Source: Chloroflexia bacterium (lineage in GTDB: Bacteria; Chloroflexota; Chloroflexia; Thermomicrobiales; JALYUS01). Taken from it: DNA of 21,724 nt. Shown here piece by piece: positions 1 through 8,047 of the stretch (the first letter of the stretch is position 1; each line of letters begins with the position of its first letter). A model generated the notes under the pieces. It worked only from the letters and a program-made list of their open reading frames with translations, was not told where the DNA came from and made no database searches. The stretch is from positions 1 through 21,724 of the forward strand of contig JAICIL010000032.1 of assembly GCA_025924435.1 (NCBI GenBank). Direction: 5' to 3'. A program made the translations under genes and the position numbers.

Positions 1-7
1 ATCTTTC

Positions 8-25
8 GCAGGCTGGAAAGCCCGC
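8..25. repeat. Short REP-like palindrome at the left edge
   Basis: GCAGGCT at 8-14 faces AGCCCGC at 19-25 across a 4-base loop, with one mismatch. The sequence resembles the much longer hairpin at 13680-13731, so it may belong to the same dispersed palindrome family. The rest of positions 1-45 shows no gene. Confidence 0.3.
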
Positions 26-45
26 GCTACCAAGAGAACACACGA

Positions 46-72
46 AAAACGCCCCCGCGCGGGGGGCGTTTT
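46..72 (-). terminator. Rho-independent terminator of trxA
   Basis: An 11-bp perfect stem pairs 46-56 with 62-72 around a 5-base GC loop. The stem combines an A/T end (AAAA with TTTT) and a G/C core (CGCCCCC). On the minus strand it lies 20 bases past the trxA stop and ends in a run of T. The A/T ends make it potentially bidirectional. Confidence 0.85.
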
Positions 73-91
73 CGTCTGCGCGGTATCGTGG

Positions 92-418
92 TTAGTTCAG
101 GTGGCCCTGAATCTTCTCCATCAGCTTGTTCTTCGGCTGGAAGCCGATGATTGTCTCGACCGGCTTGCCGCCCTTGTAGAGCATGAGCGTCGGGATGCTC
201 ATGATGCCGAGATTGCCGGCGATCTGCTGGTTCTCGTCCACGTTGACTTTGACAATGGTGATCTTCTCGCCCAGTTCGTCGCTGATCTGATCGAGGATCG
301 GCGCAACCATTCGGCACGGACCACACCAGGGCGCCCAGAAGTCCACGAGCACCGGGCCGCTCGCGTTCTCTACCTGCTCCGTGAAGTTCGCGTCCGTCAC
401 CGCTACTGGATGTGCCAT
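92..418 (-). CDS. trxA: Thioredoxin
   Basis: This 108-residue protein is a complete classical thioredoxin, the cytoplasmic disulfide reductant that works with thioredoxin reductase. The active-site motif WCGPC is at residues 31-35, inside the conserved stretch VDFWAPWCGPCRM. The cis-proline motif (SIPTL) and the C-terminal GxxxKxxL-type helix are also present. Length matches the family norm of about 105-110. The ATG at 418 is chosen because AAGGAG lies 7-8 bases upstream on the minus strand and the homology begins there; an in-frame extension to 487 would add 23 residues unlike thioredoxin. It is transcribed divergently from the glycosyltransferase pair and ends at a strong hairpin. Confidence 0.97.
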   Translation of the reverse strand: MAHPVAVTDANFTEQVENASGPVLVDFWAPWCGPCRMVAPILDQISDELGEKITIVKVNVDENQQIAGNLGIMSIPTLMLYKGGKPVETIIGFQPKNKLMEKIQGHLN

Positions 419-579
419 TGACTCTGCTCCTTTTTCTTGCAATGCCGCCGCGATCGTCCGCTGGCCGCAGTCTACACCGGAAATCACTTCGGTGCATCAC
501 TCTCTAACGCACATCGGTGTCGCCCTATTCCGGTCGCGTCGCTACGGATACTGGGCACGAACGCCCGTTCGTCGTGTGT

Positions 580-585
580 TACACT
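580..585 (+). promoter_or_regulatory. Candidate -10 element for the glycosyltransferase pair
   Basis: TACACT lies 35 bases before the GTG start at 621. The same hexamer recurs upstream of prkA, mltG and pucR. No good -35 hexamer is visible 16-18 bases upstream, so this is weak on its own. Confidence 0.3.
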
Positions 586-620
586 GCATCGGTGTGCCGG
601 TAGGGACAGAAGGAGAGTCT

Positions 621-1808
621 GTGACCTTGCGCGTTGGATTCGATGGTGCGATGCTCCGCGCCCCGCATACGGGGAGCGGCCAGTACAGCGCCGCGCTGCT
701 CGCGGCCTTGCGCGAACTCTCGGAGATCGAAGTTACGCTGCTCAGCCCCACGCCGCTGCCGACCGAACCGGGTGCGATCATCGCTCCGCCGCCGCGCGTT
801 CTCGCGAGTGCGCGCGCGCGGAAGGTCTGGTGGGAGCAGATCGGCATCGGCCGCGCCGCGCGGCGGGCGGGCGTCGCTGTCGTGCATATCCCATATTTCG
901 CCGCGCCGCTCCGTCAGGCGATCCCGCACGTCGTCACCGTCCACGATGTCATCCCGCTGCTCATGCCGATCTATGCGGGCGGGCGGGCGATGTGGGCGTA
1001 CCTGCGCCTCGTCTCCGCCGGGACGCGCCGCGCCGCGCAGGTGATCGCGGACAGCGAATGCTCGCGACGCGACGCGATCCGCGCCTTGTCCCTTGCCGAC
1101 GAACGGGTGACGACGATCCCGCTGGCGGTCGGCGCGGCTTTCGGGGCGGCGCGCGACGAGGCGTTGATCGCGCGCCTCCGCGATCGGTACGGGTTGCGCG
1201 GCAGGCGCGTGCTATTCAATGTCGCGGGCCTCGATGTGCGGAAGAATGTCGCCACGCTGCTCCGGGCGTTCGCCCGTGTCGCCGCCGAAATGGGCGACGA
1301 TGTCCGCCTCGTGGTCGGTGGCAAGGCGCACGGTAATGCCGCGCTCTATCCCGATCCCGTGCCCTTGGCGCGCGACCTCGGCATCGCCGATCGCGTCCTC
1401 TTCGCCGGTGCGATCGGCGATGAAGAGAAATTGGCGCTCTATCAACTCTCGGACTGCTACGTCGCGCCGAGCATCTATGAAGGGTTCGGGCTGACGCCGC
1501 TGGAGGCGATGGCGTGCGGGGCGCCAGTCGTCGCGGCGGACGCGAGTTGCACGCCCGAAGTGGTCGGCGAGGCCGGGTTGCTGGTCGCGCCGCGGGATGT
1601 GGCGGGGTTCGCGGCCGCGATCGTCCGTGTCCTCACCGATGACGCGCTCGCGCGGGAGATGCGCGCGCAAGGGTTTGCGCGCGCCCGGCAGTTCAGCTGG
1701 GAGCGCGCGGCGATCGCGACGCGCGCCGTCTATCAGCGCGCTGGCATGGCGACGAGACCGGGGATGGCGCAGGCGTCGGGCGAGCAGCCGGTGGAGATTG
1801 CCCGATGA
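621..1808 (+). CDS. Family 4 (GT-B fold) glycosyltransferase
   Basis: This 395-residue protein has the two-domain GT-B architecture of family 4 glycosyltransferases, which move a sugar from a nucleotide-sugar donor to an acceptor. The N-terminal domain starts with a glycine-rich loop (HTGSGQYSAALL, about residues 16-27) and contains TVHDVIPLL. The C-terminal donor-binding domain shows GLDVRKN and the E-x7-E signature EGFGLTPLE followed by AMACGAPVV around residues 285-305. The GTG at 621 is preferred because AGAAGGAG lies just upstream. Its stop overlaps the start of the next glycosyltransferase in an ATGA, which implies translational coupling. Donor and acceptor cannot be read from sequence; mannosyltransferase-like enzymes for cell-surface glycans are the usual relatives. 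Confidence 0.9.
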   Translation: MTLRVGFDGAMLRAPHTGSGQYSAALLAALRELSEIEVTLLSPTPLPTEPGAIIAPPPRVLASARARKVWWEQIGIGRAARRAGVAVVHIPYFAAPLRQAIPHVVTVHDVIPLLMPIYAGGRAMWAYLRLVSAGTRRAAQVIADSECSRRDAIRALSLADERVTTIPLAVGAAFGAARDEALIARLRDRYGLRGRRVLFNVAGLDVRKNVATLLRAFARVAAEMGDDVRLVVGGKAHGNAALYPDPVPLARDLGIADRVLFAGAIGDEEKLALYQLSDCYVAPSIYEGFGLTPLEAMACGAPVVAADASCTPEVVGEAGLLVAPRDVAGFAAAIVRVLTDDALAREMRAQGFARARQFSWERAAIATRAVYQRAGMATRPGMAQASGEQPVEIAR

Positions 1809-3358
1809 AGATCGCGCTCCTCTCCAAGGCGATGGTGGTCGGGCCGTACCAGAAGAAAGCGGAAGAACTCGCGGAACTGCCCGGCGTGGAACTGACGGTG
1901 ATCGTGCCGCCCGCCTGGGTCGAGCCGCGCGTCGGCGTGCAGAAACTCGACGCGCAATTTACCCAGGGATACGACATGGTCGTCACCGAGATGCGCTTCA
2001 ACGGCCATTTCCACTATCACTACTACCCGGCAATCGGCAAGATCATCCGCGACCTCAAGCCGGACATCTTCCACATTGACGAGGAGCCGTACAACTACGC
2101 GACCTACCACGCGATGAAGGCGGGCCAGCGCGCGGGCGCGCGAACCTGCTTCTTCACGTACCAGAACATCATGAAACGCTACCCCTTCCCGTTCTCGTCG
2201 TTCGAGAAATCCGTCTATGCGGGCGCGGATGTCGCCGTCGCGGCCAATCAGGCGGCGCTCGAGGTGGTCCGGGCGAAGGGGTTCACGAAGCCGTCGCTCG
2301 TCATCCCGCAGTTCGGCGTGGACCCCGCGCTCTATCAGCCGGGGCCGCCGCAGGCGCGACCGGCGAACCGCCCGCCGACGGTCGGATACATCGGGCGGCT
2401 CGTCGAGGAGAAAGGGGTGCAGGTTCTCCTCGATGCCGTCGCCCTGCTGCGGCAGCCGTACCGCCTCGAAATCATCGGCTCCGGCTACTACCGGACGGAG
2501 TTGGAGGTGCAGGCGGCGCGGCTCGGCATCCGCGACCGCATCTTCTTCCGCAACTCCGTGCCGTCGCGCGATGTGCCGAGCGTCCTGAGCAAGATTGACA
2601 TGCTCGTCGTCCCCTCGCTGACGCGGTCGAATTGGAAAGAGCAGTTCGGGCGGGTGATCATCGAGGCGATGGCGTGCGAGGTGCCGGTGATCGGGTCCGA
2701 CTCCGGCGAGATCCCGAATGTGATCGGCGACGCCGGGGTTATCGTGCCGGAGGGCGATGCCGAGACGCTGGCGTTGCGCATCTGGGAGTTGGTGGAGGAC
2801 CGCGTGCGCCGCCTCGAACTCGCCGCGCGCGGGCGGCAGCGCGTCTTGCGCTATTTCACGCAGCAGCAGGTCGCGCTGCGCTACTATCAACTCTATCAGG
2901 CGATGGCGTACGGCAACGTCCCGTACGAGCCTGCGCCGCCCCCGCCGGTCTTCGTCGCGCCGACCGGCTATCAATCCCTTCCCGGCCCCGCGCCGTATCG
3001 GGGGCCGGATGTTGCCACCGGGCGGTATCCCGCTGGCGCGGCGGCATCCGGCCCCACGACCGCGCCGCCACGCACGAAGGTACGGCCCGCGCCGAGCGCA
3101 CCGCCACCCGAACCGGCCGCCCGCGAAGATGAGCCAGCCTATCCCCCCGGCTATGGCGACGCCCCGGCAACACCTCCGCCGGAGCGCGAGCAATTCGCCT
3201 GGCCGACCCCCGAACCCGCCCCGGAACCCGCGACGCCATCGGTGCCCGATTGGTGGCCGTCGTCGTCGTTGCGTCCGCCGAAACCGCCCGAGCAGCCGTG
3301 GTGGTTGACCGACGACCGCGACGACGATGAGCAGTCATCCGACCGCCGGGCGCGGTGA
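1805..3358 (+). CDS. Family 4 glycosyltransferase with a proline-rich C-terminal tail
   Basis: This 517-residue protein has a GT-B glycosyltransferase core over residues 1 to about 370. The donor-site signature is EQFGRVIIEAMACEVPV near residue 278, preceded by VGYIGRLVEEKGV, a typical start of the second Rossmann domain. Residues from about 373 to 517 form a low-complexity tail rich in Pro, Ala and Arg, with scattered Trp and an acidic-basic end (TDDRDDDEQSSDRRAR). I see no membrane segment or known domain in the tail. It overlaps the previous glycosyltransferase by 4 bases, so the two probably act in the same glycan pathway. The tail reads openly in high-GC sequence and its stop is clear; it is probably disordered. 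Confidence 0.88.
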   Translation: MKIALLSKAMVVGPYQKKAEELAELPGVELTVIVPPAWVEPRVGVQKLDAQFTQGYDMVVTEMRFNGHFHYHYYPAIGKIIRDLKPDIFHIDEEPYNYATYHAMKAGQRAGARTCFFTYQNIMKRYPFPFSSFEKSVYAGADVAVAANQAALEVVRAKGFTKPSLVIPQFGVDPALYQPGPPQARPANRPPTVGYIGRLVEEKGVQVLLDAVALLRQPYRLEIIGSGYYRTELEVQAARLGIRDRIFFRNSVPSRDVPSVLSKIDMLVVPSLTRSNWKEQFGRVIIEAMACEVPVIGSDSGEIPNVIGDAGVIVPEGDAETLALRIWELVEDRVRRLELAARGRQRVLRYFTQQQVALRYYQLYQAMAYGNVPYEPAPPPPVFVAPTGYQSLPGPAPYRGPDVATGRYPAGAAASGPTTAPPRTKVRPAPSAPPPEPAAREDEPAYPPGYGDAPATPPPEREQFAWPTPEPAPEPATPSVPDWWPSSSLRPPKPPEQPWWLTDDRDDDEQSSDRRAR

Positions 3359-3369
3359 CGCAGAGATAA

Positions 3370-3470
3370 AACCGCCAAGACGCCAAGGATGCCAAGAAAA
3401 AGAGAGCGGTAAAATGACCCTCGATTCCCCTTCTGCGTTTCCTCTTGGCGTCCTCGGCGTCTTGGCGGTT
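3370..3470. repeat. Dispersed inverted repeat between convergent genes
   Basis: A 28-base arm at 3370-3397 matches the reverse complement of 3443-3470 with two mismatches; the arms carry the unit CCAAGACGCCAAGG and its complement. The 45-base loop holds nothing recognisable. It sits between the second glycosyltransferase and pheA, which converge, so a transcript from either side could fold into a terminator-like hairpin. From memory, similar sequences are widespread as intergenic repeats in several phyla. Confidence 0.75.
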
Positions 3471-3483
3471 CGTGTTGAAGGCG

Positions 3484-4338
3484 TTATGGCACCGCCGCCG
3501 CCGGATAGGAGCCGAAAATCGTCACGGTGTCCGCGCGCGCGCGCAGCCGTTCGAGCGCCCCGGCGACGACCGGGTCCTCGCGATGCCCCTCGAACTCGAT
3601 CAGGAAGTAATACTCGCCCATCGTCACCTTCTGCGGGCGGCTCTCGATGTGGATCAACTGAATCTGGCTCTGCGCCAGTTCCGCGAGGCAGGCTTGGAGC
3701 GAGCCGGGGACATTGCGCTGCGTCGTGAAGACGAGGCTCGTCTTGTCGTGCCCGGTGGGCGGGTGGTCGGTGTGCGCGACGACGATAAAGCGCGTGAAAT
3801 TGCGCTTCTCGTCCTGAATATCGGACGCGAGCGCCGCCGCGCCGAACAGTTCGCCCGCACGCTGCGTGCCGATCGCCGCCTGATCGAGCGCCTCGTCCCG
3901 CATCACCTGCTCGACCGCGCCCGCCGTGGAGAGGGCCGCGACCGTCGAGACACCGGGCAGCAGGCGGTCGAGGAAGCGCCGACACTGCCCCAGCGCCTGC
4001 GGGTGGGAGATGACGCGCCGGATGCCGGTGATGTCGCTGCCGGGTCTGCCCCAGAGGAAATGCCGCACGGGGAGGATCGCTTCGCCCCGGATGCGAAGCG
4101 GCGCCTCGTGGATGAGGATGTCGAGCGTGGCGCTCACCGCCCCCTCCAGCGAGTTCTCGAACGGGAGCATCCCTTCCGTCGCCACGCCGGTCTCGACTGC
4201 TTGCGCGACCGCCGGGAAACTGGGGAAGGGGATCGCCTGGAACGCGCCACCCTGCCCGCTCGCGTAGCGCGTCGCGACCTCCTCGCTGAACGTCCCCATC
4301 GGCCCGAGATACGCGATCCGCCGCATCGCCTCGCTCAT
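3484..4338 (-). CDS. pheA: Prephenate dehydratase
   Basis: This 284-residue monofunctional prephenate dehydratase converts prephenate to phenylpyruvate, the penultimate step of phenylalanine synthesis. The catalytic domain covers residues 6 to about 185, with GPMGTFSEEVA at the N-terminus, PFENSLEGAV at 59-68, SHPQALGQCRRFL at 111-123 and the catalytic NFTRF at 180-184. A C-terminal ACT domain (about 198-280) carries GSLQACLAEL and the phenylalanine-binding ESRP at 232-235, so feedback inhibition by Phe is expected. No chorismate mutase domain is fused. The ATG at 4338 follows GGGGAG by 8 bases. It stands alone, convergent with the glycosyltransferase pair and divergent from prkA. Confidence 0.96.
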   Translation of the reverse strand: MSEAMRRIAYLGPMGTFSEEVATRYASGQGGAFQAIPFPSFPAVAQAVETGVATEGMLPFENSLEGAVSATLDILIHEAPLRIRGEAILPVRHFLWGRPGSDITGIRRVISHPQALGQCRRFLDRLLPGVSTVAALSTAGAVEQVMRDEALDQAAIGTQRAGELFGAAALASDIQDEKRNFTRFIVVAHTDHPPTGHDKTSLVFTTQRNVPGSLQACLAELAQSQIQLIHIESRPQKVTMGEYYFLIEFEGHREDPVVAGALERLRARADTVTIFGSYPAAAVP

Positions 4339-4832
4339 CAAACGCTCCCCACTCCTTGTGCAAGACACCAAGTCACTTGCCATGCACTTGGCGTTTTCCG
4401 CAAATTCCGCCAAGAACGGAAAAAACCAGCGGATCGCCGTTGACAAGACGGCCCGCAGGTGGTACACTTTGCCCAATTCACGGTGTATGTACAGTTTGCA
4501 AGCCTCATGCGAGAGATGTACTCGAACTGTAGTATAACCGAGAACTGGCGATGGAACGGTATCGGCAGACGTGGCGCCCGTCACGGTAGGGACATGGCAA
4601 TGCTTCCACCACATTGCGCCTGAATCATATCGCACAGTGTACACGGCCCGAACGTGGAATGAACCTGCTCTAAAGTTATCAATTGGTGCGGAAGTATGGT
4701 GGCACGCCCTATGCGATTCCGTTGACATAACGCCGCTGTTTGGCGTGTCTCATTGCAACATTTCGGACGCCACCTGCTGCTTGGGTGGGTATCGCCGGTG
4801 GATACTCCGCACCCTCGGAAAGGCATGCCCGC
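4339..4832 (+). other. Gene-free, AT-richer control region upstream of prkA
   Basis: About 490 bases separate divergent pheA and prkA, and I see no credible gene. The G+C content is visibly lower than the neighbours. It contains the strong promoter at 4440-4468, a hairpin-capable repeat (TTTTCCG at 4394-4400 with CGGAAAA at 4417-4423), a CCAAGT/ACTTGG repeat near 4369-4392, and TACAGTT at 4490-4496 facing AACTGTA at 4525-4531. A second TTGACA at 4722-4727 has no good -10 partner. A transcript from the main promoter would carry an untranslated leader of about 360 bases. Confidence 0.6.
4440..4468 (+). promoter_or_regulatory. Housekeeping-type promoter for prkA-yhbH-spoVR
   Basis: A consensus -35 TTGACA (4440-4445) is followed after exactly 17 bases by TACACT (4463-4468). 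Transcription would start near 4475. It points toward prkA, with no other gene between. This is the best promoter match in the window. Confidence 0.7.
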
Positions 4833-6728
4833 ATGGACCTCCTCGAGCGTTTAGAAGCCTATCGTTTGGAAGAGCGCAAACTCGCCTGGACCGGGACGTT
4901 CTCCGACTATTTCGCCATGGTCTCGAAGCAGCCGTCCACCGCGCGGCTCTCGCATGCGCGGATTTACCACATGATTCTCGATGCCGGTACGACGCCGAAC
5001 AGCGATGGCACCACCCATTACAATTTCTTCGACGACGAGATTTACGGCGTGGACCACACGCTCCAGCAGATCGTCGAGTATTTCCGGTCGGCGGCGTCGC
5101 GGCTGGAAGTGCGCAAGCGCATTCTGCTCCTGATGGGGCCGGTCGGCGGCGGCAAGAGTTCGATCGTCAGCCTTATCAAGCGCGGCCTGGAGAAGTATTC
5201 GCGCACCGATGATGGCGCGGTCTACGCGATCAAGGGCTGCCCGATGCACGAGGAGCCGCTGCACCTCGTGCCCGATACGCTCCGTGCGGACATCGAGCGG
5301 GAGTACGGCATCTACATCGAGGGCGATCTCTGCCCGCGCTGCCGGTACGAGCTGGAGCACACCTACGGTGGCCGGGCCGAGGATGTCGCGATCGAGCGCA
5401 TCGCCTTCTCGGAGAAGGAACGCGTCGGCATCGGCACGTTCACACCCTCCGATCCCAAATCGCAGGATATTTCCGAACTCGTCGGCGGCATTGACTTCAG
5501 CACCATCGCGGAGGTCGGCGTGGAGAGCGACCCGCGCGCCTATCGCTTCGACGGCGAACTGAACATCGCCAACCGCGGGGTGATGGAGTTCGTCGAGATG
5601 CTCAAGACGGACGAGAAATTCCTCTATGTCCTCCTCACGCTGTCGCAGGAGCAGAATATCAAGACGGGCCGCTTCTCGATGATCTACGCGGACGAAGTCG
5701 TCGTCTCGCACACGAACGAGCACGAATATCAGGCGTTCGTCGGCAACCGGCGTTCGGAAGCGTTGCAGGATCGCATCATCCTCGTCAAAGTTCCCTACAA
5801 CCTGCGCGTCTCCGACGAGGTGAAGATCTACAAGAAATTGCTGAAGCAGAGCACGATCGCCAACGTGCACATCGCGCCGTACACCCTGGAAACCGCCGCG
5901 ACCTTCGCCGTCCTGACGCGGCTTGAGCCGTCGAAGAAGGCGGGGATGAGCCTCCTGAAGAAACTGAAACTCTACGACGGCCAGGCGGTGGACGGCTATC
6001 AGGAGAAAGACGCCCGCGAGTTGCAGGAGGAGGCGGAGCGCGAGGGGATGGACGGCATCTCGCCGCGCTATGTTATCAATCGCATTTCGGGGGCGCTCGC
6101 CCGCGAGGGGACATCGTATATCACGCCGATTGACACCCTCCGATCGCTCCGGGATGGCCTCGACCAGCACACGAGCGTCACGAAGGAGCAGCGGGAGCAC
6201 TATCTGAACCTGATCAGCGACGCGCGCAAGGAGTACGACGAAATCGCCAAGCGCGAGGTGCAGCGCGCCTTCGTCTATTCCTTCGAGGAGAGCGCCAAGA
6301 CGCTCTTCAACAACTACCTCGACAATGTGGAGGCGTTCTGCAACAAGACGAAAGTGATTGATCCGATCACCGACGAAGAGGGGGAACCGGACGAGCGATT
6401 GATGCGTTCAATTGAAGAGCAGATCGGCGTCACCGAGAACGCGAAGCGCGCCTTCCGCGAGGAAATCCTCATCCGCATCTCGTCGCTGGCGCGGCGCGGC
6501 GTGACCTTCGATTACGCGTCGCACGACCGGCTCCGCGAGGCGATCGAGAAGAAACTGTTCACGGACCTGCGCGATGTCGTCAAGATCACGACGAGCACGA
6601 AGACGCCCGATGCCGAGCAATTGAAGCGGATTAATCAGGTCGTGGATCGCCTCGTCAGCGAGCAAGGCTACAGCACCGATTCCGCGAACGAACTCTTGAA
6701 GTATGTGGGCGCGCTCTTGAACAGGTAA
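4833..6728 (+). CDS. prkA: PrkA family AAA+ protein (serine protein kinase / protease-like)
   Basis: The 631-residue product has the same length as Bacillus subtilis PrkA and is close to E. coli YeaG. The N-terminal AAA+ domain carries the Walker A motif GPVGGGKS near residues 102-109, then a characteristic insertion with a Cys/His cluster (GCPMHEEPLHLVP about 135-147 and LCPRCRYELEH about 166-176). The C-terminal kinase-like PrkA domain occupies roughly residues 400-630. Family members were described as serine protein kinases, and Bacillus PrkA was later reported to act as an ATP-dependent protease affecting sporulation; the true activity is unsettled. The ATG at 4833 is chosen for homology (MDLLERLE) and GGAAAGG upstream; an earlier in-frame ATG at 4740 would add 31 unrelated residues. 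It heads the prkA-yhbH-spoVR operon. Confidence 0.96.
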   Translation: MDLLERLEAYRLEERKLAWTGTFSDYFAMVSKQPSTARLSHARIYHMILDAGTTPNSDGTTHYNFFDDEIYGVDHTLQQIVEYFRSAASRLEVRKRILLLMGPVGGGKSSIVSLIKRGLEKYSRTDDGAVYAIKGCPMHEEPLHLVPDTLRADIEREYGIYIEGDLCPRCRYELEHTYGGRAEDVAIERIAFSEKERVGIGTFTPSDPKSQDISELVGGIDFSTIAEVGVESDPRAYRFDGELNIANRGVMEFVEMLKTDEKFLYVLLTLSQEQNIKTGRFSMIYADEVVVSHTNEHEYQAFVGNRRSEALQDRIILVKVPYNLRVSDEVKIYKKLLKQSTIANVHIAPYTLETAATFAVLTRLEPSKKAGMSLLKKLKLYDGQAVDGYQEKDARELQEEAEREGMDGISPRYVINRISGALAREGTSYITPIDTLRSLRDGLDQHTSVTKEQREHYLNLISDARKEYDEIAKREVQRAFVYSFEESAKTLFNNYLDNVEAFCNKTKVIDPITDEEGEPDERLMRSIEEQIGVTENAKRAFREEILIRISSLARRGVTFDYASHDRLREAIEKKLFTDLRDVVKITTSTKTPDAEQLKRINQVVDRLVSEQGYSTDSANELLKYVGALLNR

Positions 6729-6733
6729 AAGTA

Positions 6734-6786
6734 CTGAGGACTGAGGACCGAGTGGGAGATCCGGTTCTTAGGTCCTCAGTCCTCGG
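6734..6786. repeat. Heptamer-repeat hairpin between prkA and yhbH
   Basis: Two units of the 7-bp repeat at 6734-6749 face an inverted copy at 6771-6786 (16 bp, one mismatch, 21-base loop). The hairpin lies 5 bases after the prkA stop and ends 9 bases before the yhbH ribosome-binding site (GGAGG). It could attenuate or process the operon transcript. No T-run follows. Confidence 0.8.
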
Positions 6787-6809
6787 CACCTTCTTGGAGG
6801 AAATCATCA

Positions 6810-8036
6810 GTGAACGGTACATCCCACTCAGTCCTCAGTCCTCAGTCCTCAGTCCTCCCCCCGCCGCCCAGCCTCTCGCAGAACGACTGGTCGCTGCATC
6901 GCAAGGGGCCGATAGACCAGGCACGCCATAATGAGAAAATCAAAGATGCGGTGCGCAAGAATCTGGCGGACATCGTCTCGGAACAGAGCATTCTGACGAC
7001 CGACGGCCGCAAGATCATCAAGGTGCCGATCCGCTCCCTCGAAGAATATCGCTTCCGCTTCGGCGACGAGGGGCAGCAGGGTGTCGGCCAGGGCCAGGGC
7101 GACACGCAGGTCGGCGACGTGCTCCAGAAGGGCGGCAACCAGCAGGGGCCGGGCAAGGGCCAGGGCGCCGGTGAGGAACCGGGCATTGACTATTACGAGG
7201 CCGAATTCACCCTCGACGAACTGACCGCGCTCATCTTCGAGGATCTCGGCCTGCCGAACCTCGAGGAGAAGAAACTGCAATCCGTCGCCTCCCCGACGAT
7301 CCGCTTCAACGACATCCGCCGCAAGGGGGCGCTCGCCAACCTCGACAAGCGGCAGACGCTGAAACAGAACCTGCGCCGGAACGCGATGCTCGGCAACCCG
7401 CACGTCGGCGATTTCAAGCCCGAGGATCTGCGCTTCAAGACATGGGAGGAGACCTTCGACCGGCGGGCGGCGGCGGTTGTGCTGGCGATGATGGACGTTT
7501 CGGGCAGCATGGGGTCGTTCGAGAAGTACATCGCGCGCTCCTTCTACTACTGGATGCTCGCCTTCCTGCGCACCAAGTACGACAACGTGGAGATCGTCTT
7601 CATCGCGCATCATACGGAAGCGAAAGAGGTGACGGAGGAGGAGTTCTTCACGCGCGGCGAGTCCGGCGGCACGAAAGTCTCCTCCGCGTACCAACTGGCG
7701 CTCGAACTGGCCGAGACGCGCTACCGACCGGAAGACTGGAACCTCTATCCGTTCCACTTCTCCGACGGCGACAACTGGCCGTCCGACAACGCGCTCTGCA
7801 AAGAGTTGGTCTCCCAACTGCTCGAAATGTCGGCGCTCTTCGGCTACGGCGAAATCCGCCAGGGGCGGTACGCGTACCACAGCACGCTGATGAGCACGTT
7901 CGAGCAGATCAGCCATCCGAAACTGATGCCGCTCGTGATCGGCGCGAAGACCGATGTCTATCCGGCGCTGCGGAAATTCTTCGGCCCGCAGACGCCCGCG
8001 ACGCCGGATTTGCCCGCCGCCGCGCTGGCGTCGTAA
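6810..8036 (+). CDS. yhbH: YhbH/YeaH family (DUF444) protein, PrkA partner
   Basis: The 408-residue protein belongs to the DUF444 family (YhbH in Bacillus, YeaH in E. coli), whose genes accompany prkA and whose role is linked to sporulation or stationary-phase and nitrogen-starvation stress. The conserved region begins at SQNDWSLHRKG (about residue 22). A glycine/glutamine-rich linker (GQQGVGQGQGDTQVGDV) follows at about 90-110. A von Willebrand A-like fold shows the metal-site motif DVSGSMGSF near residue 228, then GGTKVSSAY and FSDGDNW. Start: GTG at 6810 sits 9 bases after a clear GGAGG. The first 20 residues are atypical, because residues 7-16 (SVLSPQSSVL) are encoded by the dispersed 7-bp repeat. 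It follows prkA by 81 bases and precedes spoVR by 11. Confidence 0.95.
   Translation: MNGTSHSVLSPQSSVLPPPPSLSQNDWSLHRKGPIDQARHNEKIKDAVRKNLADIVSEQSILTTDGRKIIKVPIRSLEEYRFRFGDEGQQGVGQGQGDTQVGDVLQKGGNQQGPGKGQGAGEEPGIDYYEAEFTLDELTALIFEDLGLPNLEEKKLQSVASPTIRFNDIRRKGALANLDKRQTLKQNLRRNAMLGNPHVGDFKPEDLRFKTWEETFDRRAAAVVLAMMDVSGSMGSFEKYIARSFYYWMLAFLRTKYDNVEIVFIAHHTEAKEVTEEEFFTRGESGGTKVSSAYQLALELAETRYRPEDWNLYPFHFSDGDNWPSDNALCKELVSQLLEMSALFGYGEIRQGRYAYHSTLMSTFEQISHPKLMPLVIGAKTDVYPALRKFFGPQTPATPDLPAAALAS
6826..6857. repeat. Tandem 7-bp repeat inside the 5' end of yhbH
   Basis: About four and a half copies of CAGTCCT run in tandem, inside codons 6-16 of yhbH. The orientation matches the right arm of the hairpin that ends at 6786. 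The repeat encodes SVLSPQSSVL in frame. Confidence 0.85.
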
Positions 8037-8047
8037 GGGGCGATGCA

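Noticed and set aside
1733..3193. Long open frame on the minus strand opposite the second glycosyltransferase
   Set aside because: It is Arg-rich with no recognisable motif and is fully antisense to a clear gene. Open antisense frames are expected at this G+C.
4722..4750. Second prkA promoter at TTGACA 4722
   Set aside because: No acceptable -10 hexamer is found at 16-18 bases; only the -35 matches.
6826..6857. CRISPR-like tandem repeats
   Set aside because: The units are 7 bp without spacers, so this is a simple tandem repeat and not a CRISPR array.
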